NCBI GenBank assembly: GCA_003551155.1
Contig: PUMA01000057.1
Coordinates: 1 to 45,695, forward strand
Length of the DNA stretch: 45,695 nt
From: Desulfonatronospira sp.
GTDB taxonomy: Bacteria > Desulfobacterota > Desulfovibrionia > Desulfovibrionales > Desulfonatronovibrionaceae
Reading direction: 5' to 3'
In this document: positions 38,677-45,695 of the stretch, one piece after another
Numbering within the stretch: the first letter of the stretch is position 1
How the letters are laid out: each line of letters begins with the position of its first letter
Program-made: the position numbers and the translations under genes
Notes under the pieces: model-generated
The model's database searches: none
What the model was told of the DNA's origin: nothing
The model's input: the letters and a program-made list of their open reading frames with translations, nothing else

Positions 38677-39977
38677 AAGCCAAGCCTCTTGGATTGAAGG
38701 GATGTCATTTTGTTGTCAGGGTCCAGACCGTGTTTAATCTCCAGAAATCTGCGGTTTTCCGGGTATCCACGGATAAAGCTGTTCTGATTCATTCTGGCGT
38801 CCTTGGCCAGATATACCCGTCCCCCCAGGTCATGGACCAGTTGATCCAGGGTGTTGAGCAGGGCCGTGAGCCCGGGTTTCATGGGGAAGTCCAGGGCCAG
38901 GGTATAGCCGCGCATGGGAAAGGACAGAAGACCCTTCTGGCTGCCCAGGAGCTTGAGTACCGCCAGATACGGGGGCAGACCGAAGGAGTTTATGTGGTCC
39001 AGGATTCTTTTCAGTCCCGGTCTGGAGTCTTCCTTGGGCAGGACAAACTGGTACTGCAGAAAACCCTTGCTCCCGTAAAGCCGGTTCCAGTGCTGCACCC
39101 TGTCCAGAGGGTAGAAAAAAGACTCCAGATCCTGAAAGGAATAGCCTGCATTTGCTCTTCCCCGGGTGTAATAAAGGCTGTTGAAAGCCTTGAGGGCGGC
39201 CCTGCTCAGGACCCATCCCGGGAGGTGGCCGGGGATGCTCAGTCCTGCTCTTTCAGGAGGAGAAAGGTTTCGGTCGGGGGCTTCTTTTGCCGTGCAGTGC
39301 TCGCCCAGCATGAACAGGCCCGGGTTCTGCCCTCTGGACAGGCAGTCCATCCAGGCCACGGAATAAGTGCAGTCTTCATTAAGCTCGAAAAGCTCCATGA
39401 GCTGGTCCAGACTGCCGGCAGGGATGGTTTTTTGCCGGATATATACGCTATGGATGGGCATAAGTCTGATCCTGGCCGAAAGGATCAGCCCCACAAGGCC
39501 CATACCGCCGCAGACAGCAGAGAAAACCTCGGGGTTTTGTTCTCTGGAGCAGGTGATGACCTCTCCCTGTGGAGTAAGCATGCGCAGAGAATGAACATGG
39601 CTGCCAAAGGCACCGTGGATATGATGGTTCTTGCCGTGCACGTCACTGGCGATGGCCCCCCCCAGAGTAATATATTTGGTCCCGGGAGTTACCGGGAGGA
39701 ACCAGCCCAGGGGAAGTATGACCCGAAGTATATCTTTCAGGCTGGTTCCGGCTTCACATTCCAGAATCCCCTGCTCCTGGTCCAGGGAGATGAACCGGTT
39801 GAATCCGGGGGTGGATATGATGTGTGACGCAAGAGAGCAGTCCCCGTAGGAACGCCCCATTCCCCGGGGAATACATGAGTCCAGTTTGTGGAGAAGCTCC
39901 AGAGCCTCTGCTTCAGCCCGGAAATCCCAGAGATTCGCCTCAATACGGGGATAGCTGTTCCAGTTGGCGATAACCAA
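38658..39977 (-). CDS. FAD-binding oxidase, DprE1-like (decaprenylphosphoryl-ribose oxidase family)
   Basis: RGMGRSYGDCSLA, VTPGTKYITLGGAIASDVHGKNHHIHGAFGSHV, C-terminal YTLALDFPMK...GGRVYLAKDARM. Confidence 0.88.
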   Translation of the reverse strand: MVIANWNSYPRIEANLWDFRAEAEALELLHKLDSCIPRGMGRSYGDCSLASHIISTPGFNRFISLDQEQGILECEAGTSLKDILRVILPLGWFLPVTPGTKYITLGGAIASDVHGKNHHIHGAFGSHVHSLRMLTPQGEVITCSREQNPEVFSAVCGGMGLVGLILSARIRLMPIHSVYIRQKTIPAGSLDQLMELFELNEDCTYSVAWMDCLSRGQNPGLFMLGEHCTAKEAPDRNLSPPERAGLSIPGHLPGWVLSRAALKAFNSLYYTRGRANAGYSFQDLESFFYPLDRVQHWNRLYGSKGFLQYQFVLPKEDSRPGLKRILDHINSFGLPPYLAVLKLLGSQKGLLSFPMRGYTLALDFPMKPGLTALLNTLDQLVHDLGGRVYLAKDARMNQNSFIRGYPENRRFLEIKHGLDPDNKMTSLQSKRLGLCAKAY

Positions 39978-40109
39978 TCAGTGTTCCTTCATGTTTCCAA
40001 TGTCGGGCCTTAAAGATTCAAGAAAGACAGCCCGGGGCTGAATGGAAAAATAAAGTCTGCCTTGCTTCAGGATTATATTCTTCATACCGACAGTTGTTCT
40101 CTGGATTTA

Positions 40110-40502
40110 TCAGGTCCGGAACACCCACTTTTTATCCAGGCGGTATTTCAGGGCATAGCCGGCAGTAAGCCCCAGTGCCCCGCCCAGGTACTTGGCCTGT
40201 TCAAACTCGAAATAAAGATCAAAGCCAATTTCAGTGCCCCAGAAGATAAAAGTGGTGAACAGGCCCATACAGGCGTAGGCAGTGAATTTCCGGCTATCTT
40301 CAAGAATATCCCTGGAAACATAACGGAAAATATATTTCTTGTCCAAGACGTACTTGGTGAGCAGTCCGGTGAAGGTGCCCAGGGCAAGGGCCAGGTAGAG
40401 TGCATGGGATCCATGGTAAAGTCTGAAGCTGATGAACTGGGTGCCCAGATTGACCAGGATGGCTGCCAGGGCGAAAATAGCGTAAAGCAGGGTAAGCTTC
40501 AT
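40110..40502 (-). CDS. GtrA family membrane protein
   Basis: 130 aa, four predicted TMs; ILVNLGTQFISFRLYHG, FTGLLTKYVLDKKYIF, GYALKYRLDKKWVF. Confidence 0.85.
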   Translation of the reverse strand: MKLTLLYAIFALAAILVNLGTQFISFRLYHGSHALYLALALGTFTGLLTKYVLDKKYIFRYVSRDILEDSRKFTAYACMGLFTTFIFWGTEIGFDLYFEFEQAKYLGGALGLTAGYALKYRLDKKWVFRT

Positions 40503-41368
40503 GTCTTGGTCAGGATTAAGAAAAAAAGCAGCCAGCAGATTACAGTAATCTGCATGAACCTGTCCTGCAGGATGACCCTGGTGGGGTTGCCCCCGCCCTG
40601 GTCCACAAAGACTATCTGCAGGTAACGCATAATGCCCAGAAGGACAAATACAGCGCTCAGGTACATGTGCTCAGAGCCGAATCTTTCCTGCACTTCCGGG
40701 GAAACTGTGTAGAGAATATAGCACACCAGGGTAACTGCGGCCATGATTATCATGGATATATTGACAAAATCCAGAGTGTATCCGTCAATGCATTTTCGCA
40801 CGTCTTTTCCTTCACCTGCCAGGAGAACATCTTCCCGTCTCTTGGACAGTGCCAGAAACAGGGCCAGCAGAAAGGTTATGAGCACAATCCACTTGGAGGC
40901 ATGGACCATGGCTGCCGCAGCACCGGCAAATATCCTGAGGACAAATCCCGTTCCAATGATGAATATATCCAGCACAGCCACATGTTTAAGTTTCAGAGTG
41001 TAAAAGATATTGAGAAGGGAGTAGCCTGCCAGGATAAATAATATTCTCCAGTCCAGGATTGCTCCAAGACCCAGGCCCAGAAACAGCAGCGCTCCCATAT
41101 AACGGTAAGCCTGATCCGTGGAAATCAGCCTCTGGGCAAGAGGCCGGTATTTCTTGACCGGATGTCTTCTGTCCTCGTTGACGTCCTTGATATCGTTAAA
41201 GATATAGACGCTGCTGGCCACCATGCAGAAGGCGATGAAAGCCAGCAGAGTCCTGAGCAGGGGCTCAGGCTCCAGAAAGCGGAAAGAAAAAAACAAAGGG
41301 GCAAATACAAAAAGGTTCTTTATATACTGGTGCGGACGTAAAAGCCCGATGTGAGCCTTGCTGAGCAT
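40499..41368 (-). CDS. UbiA family prenyltransferase, decaprenyl-phosphate phosphoribosyltransferase-like
   Basis: LLRPHQYIKNLFVFAPLFFSF; FNDIKDVNEDRRHPVKKYRPLAQRLIS signature. Confidence 0.88.
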   Translation of the reverse strand: MLSKAHIGLLRPHQYIKNLFVFAPLFFSFRFLEPEPLLRTLLAFIAFCMVASSVYIFNDIKDVNEDRRHPVKKYRPLAQRLISTDQAYRYMGALLFLGLGLGAILDWRILFILAGYSLLNIFYTLKLKHVAVLDIFIIGTGFVLRIFAGAAAAMVHASKWIVLITFLLALFLALSKRREDVLLAGEGKDVRKCIDGYTLDFVNISMIIMAAVTLVCYILYTVSPEVQERFGSEHMYLSAVFVLLGIMRYLQIVFVDQGGGNPTRVILQDRFMQITVICWLLFFLILTKT

Positions 41369-41457
41369 GGGTGATGCGGGGATTAGGGGTTAATAATGAA
41401 AGAAAGTCCCGGGTGCACTGCCGACAGCATAAGTGTGCAGCAATAACGAGATGTTGT

Positions 41458-42144
41458 CTAGTCCCGGCAGAGGGTTGCGGCCTGTATGGACTGAAGTTTC
41501 TGGTCCCAGTAAAGGTCCAGGACCTTGTTTCCGGGTGTTAACCCGGCCCAAAGAGAGAGGTCTTCTCCGGTGCAGCGCAGATACAGGCAGATGAGGGCCA
41601 GGATCTCCGGGTCTGTTTCATGTTCCAGGGCGGATTCAATCCGTGTCCAGGCCTTCCTGGCCACTTCCGGGCGGACCTGGGCTATCCTGGCGGTTCCCCA
41701 GAAAGCTCCCCGCCGCAGGGGGAGATATTCCAGAAAATTGTCACTGCCGCTGCTGCCGGGTGCCATGTAGGAAAAAAGGATGCGGTGGAATTCCAGGGCA
41801 AGCTGCTCATGGCGGGCCATGATCTCTCCCATGCATTCCGGAGAACCCCAGCCAATCCCTCCGGATTCGTCATTCAGGGTCCACATGAACCGGCGCATGA
41901 CTATCCTGCCCTGTTCCGGCTCCTTTCGGGCCAGTTCAGCCGTCACCAGGCCTACAGCAGTGACGGCATGCCATTTTACCAGTTTTCTGGGACTGAGCAG
42001 GGCTGAATAGAGAATTCCCAGGACTTTTTTAGGGGGATACTCCAAAAACACCGGCAGAACATCCTGAATATCATCCCGGTCCAAAAGGACCGGGATTTCT
42101 TTTTTCAGGCTTCTGGATCCACGGCTGGCGCTTCTGCTTTGCAT
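41458..42144 (-). CDS. HEAT-repeat-like protein, DVU0298-type
   Basis: 228 aa; YSALLSPRKLVKWHAVTAVGLVTAELA, MRRFMWTLNDESGGIGWGSPECMGEIMA. Confidence 0.7.
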   Translation of the reverse strand: MQSRSASRGSRSLKKEIPVLLDRDDIQDVLPVFLEYPPKKVLGILYSALLSPRKLVKWHAVTAVGLVTAELARKEPEQGRIVMRRFMWTLNDESGGIGWGSPECMGEIMARHEQLALEFHRILFSYMAPGSSGSDNFLEYLPLRRGAFWGTARIAQVRPEVARKAWTRIESALEHETDPEILALICLYLRCTGEDLSLWAGLTPGNKVLDLYWDQKLQSIQAATLCRD

Positions 42145-42196
42145 AAGAAAAGCTTGGGAACTGGTGTTCAGTTTAAAGTGCAGGCATTTTCAGACG

Positions 42197-43399
42197 TTAT
42201 TTAGAAACCTTGTTTTTTATGGCTTCTGCCAGGGCCAGGCCCAGTTTTTTGCATTCGGCCAGATGTTCGTGATTGGGCACAAATTGAACGCGCAAAGGGT
42301 TTTGGGGCAGTTCAAAACCGGCCTCTTCCAGGATTTTGGCCATGGCTCCAGGAGCTTCCCCGCTCCAGCCGTAGGAACCCAGGGCCGCACCAATCCTGTT
42401 TCTGGGTTTTAACCCCTTCATGTAGGTCAAAAAATCAGCCATCAGAGGAAGCATTCCGTTGTTGTGGGTAGGCGAAGCGCAGACCAGTGCTGCCCCATCA
42501 GAGAATTCGCCCATGACATCGCTGTGATGAAAGGATTTCAAGGACATGACCCGGACATCAATACCCTCAGCCTGCAGTGCATCAGCCACGGCTTTGACCA
42601 TTTTTTCGGTGCTGCCCCACATGGTGTCAAAGACAAGAACCGCTTTTGGTTTCAATTTCTGCTCTGCAAACTCCTGGTAAGCGGACAGGATTTTTTCCGG
42701 GTGTGTGCGCCAGATTACTCCGTGGTCCGGTGCAATCATGTCAATCTCCAGGCCGGCTTCCATGACCCGGTCCAGCAGTTTCAGGACCAGCGGAGAATAG
42801 GGCAGAATAATATTGGTGTAGTAGTGCCTGGCCTCCCTCAACAACTGGTTCAGGTCATGCTGGTCATCAAATATTTTGCTGGTGGCGATGTTTTGACCAA
42901 AGGCGTCACTGGAGATTAAAAGCTTTTCCTCAGGGATGTAGGAAAACATGCTGTCCGGCCAGTGAAGCATCCTGGTTTCCATGAAGTGGACATTTCTTTG
43001 TCCCAGAGAGATGCTTTGTCCGTCCTTGACCGTTTCCAGGGGCCAGCCCGAAGGGTGAAAGTGGGCATGAACCGATTTCTCACCCATGGGGGAGCTAAAG
43101 ATCTTTTCAGGACTTATTTTATCCACCATAAAAGGCAAAGCCCCGGAGTGGTCCATTTCCACGTGGTTAACCACGATGTAGTCTATTTCCTCAAGACGAA
43201 CCAGGCTGCGGATCTGGTGGTAAAGATCCCACTTGAATTTTACCGGCACCGTATCAAAGAGGGTGGTCTTGTCATCGAGAACCAGGTAGGCGTTGTAGGT
43301 GGTGCCCCTGCGGGCCAGGGCATAGCCGTGAAAGTTCTGGAGGTTCCAGTCGGTTACCCCTACCCAGTATATTCCCTTTCTGATTTCCATCGCAGGCAT
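42197..43399 (-). CDS. roo: A-type flavoprotein / rubredoxin:oxygen oxidoreductase
   Basis: 400 aa; NHVEMDHSGALP di-iron motif plus flavodoxin VFDTMWGSTEKMV and SPTHNNGMLP. Confidence 0.92.
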   Translation of the reverse strand: MPAMEIRKGIYWVGVTDWNLQNFHGYALARRGTTYNAYLVLDDKTTLFDTVPVKFKWDLYHQIRSLVRLEEIDYIVVNHVEMDHSGALPFMVDKISPEKIFSSPMGEKSVHAHFHPSGWPLETVKDGQSISLGQRNVHFMETRMLHWPDSMFSYIPEEKLLISSDAFGQNIATSKIFDDQHDLNQLLREARHYYTNIILPYSPLVLKLLDRVMEAGLEIDMIAPDHGVIWRTHPEKILSAYQEFAEQKLKPKAVLVFDTMWGSTEKMVKAVADALQAEGIDVRVMSLKSFHHSDVMGEFSDGAALVCASPTHNNGMLPLMADFLTYMKGLKPRNRIGAALGSYGWSGEAPGAMAKILEEAGFELPQNPLRVQFVPNHEHLAECKKLGLALAEAIKNKVSK

Positions 43400-43458
43400 A
43401 TATCCTCCTGAAAGTCAACGGAATTGGGTGTATGAATATTCCGAATCCGTAAGAAAGA

Positions 43459-43496
43459 AATAGTCCCGTCCACTGATACCTATGGACGGAACTATT
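43459..43496 (-). terminator. 14-nt-arm hairpin between rubredoxin and roo
   Basis: aatagtcccgtcca (43459-43472) and tggacggaactatt (43483-43496), 13/14 complementary; U-rich after it on minus. Confidence 0.5.
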
Positions 43497-43505
43497 CAGC
43501 CGGGA

Positions 43506-43667
43506 TCAGCCCTCTGGAGCAAAACTGTCCTTGCCTGCTCCACAAACCGGGCACACCCAGTCTTCCGGAACATCCTCGAACCTGGTCCCTGCTGCAACAC
43601 CGTTGTCAGGATCACCTTCAGCAGGATCATAAACATAACCGCAAATCGTGCATACCCACTTGTTCAT
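43506..43667 (-). CDS. rub: Rubredoxin, 53 aa
   Basis: Not in the ORF track; [61 protein letters not shown]. Confidence 0.97.
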   Translation of the reverse strand: MNKWVCTICGYVYDPAEGDPDNGVAAGTRFEDVPEDWVCPVCGAGKDSFAPEG

Positions 43668-43757
43668 CAGACATACTCCTTTAATTTTTATCCATTTTCA
43701 GCTGACTCTGGATAATGCAGCCCGGTTCCTTGAGCTCACCATGTGGTGTACTCAGAA

Positions 43758-43955
43758 TTACTGCGCTGAACCGGGGCCGGCAAGGGAACGGAAACATTTT
43801 TTCCCGCCCCCGCAAACAGGACATTTCCAGTCATCAGGCAGACCTTCAAACATAATTCCTTTGGGGACCTTGCCTTTGCGGTCTCCCCTGTCCGGATCAT
43901 AAGTATATCCGCAATTAACCGTCTGACATTGCCACATCTGTTCGGGTAGGGCCAT
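43758..43955 (-). CDS. Rubredoxin-like protein with CX4C first knuckle (Rdl/Rd2 type)
   Basis: MALPEQMWQCQTVNCGYTYDPDRGDRKGKVPKGIMFEGLPDDWKCPVCGGGKKCF; ATG 43955 preferred. Confidence 0.9.
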   Translation of the reverse strand: MALPEQMWQCQTVNCGYTYDPDRGDRKGKVPKGIMFEGLPDDWKCPVCGGGKKCFRSLAGPGSAQ

Positions 43956-44051
43956 TTCGTGCTCCTGATTATGGATATTGTTCAGACCCGGGCGGTTCTC
44001 TTCCTGAGAACTGAAATTGTTCAAAAGACCCGCCGGGCATTAAGGACGGTA

Positions 44052-44630
44052 TTACCAGCAATGATCGCACAAAACTTCAAAATGGGCCTGGGGATGCGCA
44101 CAGGAAGGGCATTCCTCCAGGGCTTCAGGCCCCTTGTGGGTGTACCCGCAGTTCTGGCATTTCCAGGTGACCTCCTTGTCTTTTTTAAAGACCGATCCCT
44201 TGTCTATATTGGCTATAAAGTTTCTGTATCTTCTCTCATGGAACTGTTCGGATATGGCAATGGCCTCCATGGCGTCGGCCACCTCGGGGAAGCCCTCTTC
44301 CCTGGCGGTTTTGGCGAATTCCGGGTACATGACCTGATGCTCGTGGTTTTCGCCGGCTGCGGCTTCATGCAGATTTTCCATCGTTGTTCCGATCTTTCCT
44401 GAAGGATAGGAGGCCTGAATCTCTACCTCTCCACCTTCCAGAAATTTGAACAGCCTTTTGGCATGTTCTTTTTCGTGGTTGGCAGTTTCTTCAAAAATGT
44501 TGGCTATCTGAACATAGCCGTCTTTTCTGGCCTGTTTGGAAAAGTAGGTATACCTGTTGCGGGCTTGAGATTCGCCGGCAAAGGCGGTCAAAATATTTTT
44601 TTCTGTTTGTGTGCCTTTTAAGGACTTCAT
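44052..44630 (-). CDS. rbr: Rubrerythrin
   Basis: MKSLKGTQTEKNILTAFAGESQARNRYTYFSKQARKDGYVQIANIFEETANHEKEHAKRLF; C-terminal rubredoxin domain CQNCGY...CPSC. Confidence 0.96.
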   Translation of the reverse strand: MKSLKGTQTEKNILTAFAGESQARNRYTYFSKQARKDGYVQIANIFEETANHEKEHAKRLFKFLEGGEVEIQASYPSGKIGTTMENLHEAAAGENHEHQVMYPEFAKTAREEGFPEVADAMEAIAISEQFHERRYRNFIANIDKGSVFKKDKEVTWKCQNCGYTHKGPEALEECPSCAHPQAHFEVLCDHCW

Positions 44631-44772
44631 AGATACAACCTCCTTGTTATTTTTCATTTGAATCAAAACCGGTTTGATCCTGAAAGGTACCGGATGAATG
44701 CCTTTTATTCAAAAATGAGAACCTTTGATACAGGCCGTGCTCAAAACGTCAACCAGCAATTCCCAATGGATT

Positions 44773-45150
44773 CTACGACCGGTCACATTCCGGACACACG
44801 CCGAGCAGCTCCAGACGTACGCCGGTGATTTTGAAGTCTGTCTTCACCCGGGTCAGTTCTTCCATCTTGAGATTGAGTTCTTGGTGCACATCCCTTCCCC
44901 TGCCACAGTCTGTACAGATTACATGCAGGTGAGGTTCAGGAATGCCGTCGAATCTTTTCTGCTCTCCGCAGGTTTCGATTTTCTGGATCAAGCCTTCTCT
45001 GGAAAGGATGTCCAGGTTGCGGTAAACGGTGCCCAGGCTGATGTTGGGCAATTCCTTGCGAACCGTATCGTATACCTCGACTGCAGAGGGATGGCTGGTG
45101 GTGCTTTTGAGCTTTTCCAGAATAACTTTTCTTTGTTTGGTTAAGCGCAT
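44773..45150 (-). CDS. Fur-family regulator, PerR-like
   Basis: MRLTKQRKVILEKLKSTTSHPSAVEVYDTVRKELPNISLGTVYRNLDILSREGLI; H-x-H plus CTDC and CPEC motifs. Confidence 0.9.
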   Translation of the reverse strand: MRLTKQRKVILEKLKSTTSHPSAVEVYDTVRKELPNISLGTVYRNLDILSREGLIQKIETCGEQKRFDGIPEPHLHVICTDCGRGRDVHQELNLKMEELTRVKTDFKITGVRLELLGVCPECDRS

Positions 45151-45164
45151 TTTTTGCCTCTTTT

Positions 45165-45199
45165 TAGGAATCATTATTAGTATTTCATTTTGGTGTCAA
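45165..45199 (-). promoter_or_regulatory. Promoter of the perR-like gene with overlapping candidate PerR-box-like site
   Basis: TTGACA - 17 nt - TAATGA; TAATAATGATTCCTA (45165-45179) partially matches TTATAATNATTATAA. Confidence 0.4.
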
Positions 45200-45242
45200 G
45201 TCTTGACTCAAAGTTTCTTAAAGGTATACAGAAAAAATTTTC

Positions 45243-45275
45243 AAGGCCCGGGACAGCGTGGCTGTCCCGGGCCTT
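45243..45275 (-). terminator. Intrinsic terminator after the comEA-like gene
   Basis: Perfect 14-bp arms AAGGCCCGGGACAG/CTGTCCCGGGCCTT followed on minus by GAAAATTTTTTC. Confidence 0.85.
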
Positions 45276-45307
45276 GCTAGCTCCAACGGGCTCTTCTTAC
45301 TACCTAA

Positions 45308-45580
45308 CTATTCGACAGCAATCATCTCCTCTATATCCTGGTATGTTTTTTCCCCTATACCGGATACCTGCATAATATCTTCTGTACTCTCAAACGGGAA
45401 GCGCTCCCTGTGCTCTATGATTCTTTCAGCCAGTGCCGGTCCTATGCCGGGCAAGGATGTTAACTCTTTGGAATCTGCGGAGTTGATGTTCACAGTGTCC
45501 TGAGCGCTCGATGTAACAGGCGCCAGCATCAGAACAAGGACCATAATCAGGGTGATGGCTGCAGGTTTGAAAGTACTCAT
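45308..45580 (-). CDS. ComEA-like helix-hairpin-helix protein, exported
   Basis: Signal peptide then VNINSADSKELTSLPGIGPALAERIIEHRERFPFESTEDIMQVSGIGEKTYQDI. Confidence 0.92.
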   Translation of the reverse strand: MSTFKPAAITLIMVLVLMLAPVTSSAQDTVNINSADSKELTSLPGIGPALAERIIEHRERFPFESTEDIMQVSGIGEKTYQDIEEMIAVE

Positions 45581-45695
45581 GTTTACCTCCTTATTCAGGT
45601 TTGCTCCAGAAGGCCCGTTGAAGCCAGTAAAACATAGGTATTTTCTGTAATTATCGCACAGCTTAAAGTGATGTTAAAAATAACTACTTAAAATA

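Noticed and set aside
38694-39827. 377-aa + strand ORF antisense to the DprE1-like gene
   Set aside because: Shadow ORF; the minus-strand protein has strong family motifs
1-45695. CRISPR array, prophage or intact insertion sequence
   Set aside because: No regularly spaced direct repeats, integrase/phage genes or complete transposase found on either strand

Overview
The window looks like a chromosomal segment of a sulfate-reducing, Desulfovibrionales-like bacterium. The taxon is inferred from gene content. No CRISPR array, intact IS element or rRNA was seen.

Main contents, left to right:
- C-terminal part of an AAA ATPase, a ChrB N-terminal-like protein and a TSUP permease.
- A Tat-exported, selenocysteine-containing formate dehydrogenase (alpha and beta). 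The ORF track splits alpha at the in-frame TGA.
- rpmH-rnpA-yidD-yidC-jag, a terminator, then mnmE-lpxB-(Gfo/Idh)-(DegT aminotransferase). rpmH is absent from the ORF track and was found by translation.
- An isolated pilB/pilC-type pair.
- Aspartate-family genes (asd, a class IV aminotransferase, an alaC-like aminotransferase, hom, an apgM-like gene), a 4HBT thioesterase and tRNA-Ser(GCT).
- An M16 peptidase and a HydH/HydG-type two-component system.
- A DprE1/DprE2/UbiA/GtrA/GT39 set resembling mycobacterial polyprenyl-phospho-arabinose synthesis.
- A compact oxygen-defence block: PerR-like, rubrerythrin, CX4C rubredoxin-like, rubredoxin, A-type flavoprotein. A ComEA-like gene follows.

Most interesting observations:
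1. A peroxiredoxin-like gene (32347..32904) is interrupted by a single in-frame TGA at the expected catalytic position, giving a U-x-x-C motif. A 7-bp hairpin lies at bacterial SECIS distance, so this is a strong selenoprotein candidate.
2. The D-arabinofuranose-donor-like cluster in a Gram-negative, with Ala at the position equivalent to the DprE1 benzothiazinone-target Cys.
3. A three-way-junction RNA plus U-tract leader upstream of alaC-hom-apgM.
4. lpxB next to GnnA/GnnB-like genes.
5. A highly palindromic intergenic region upstream of asd.

All calls are from reading the sequence. No database search or folding program was run.
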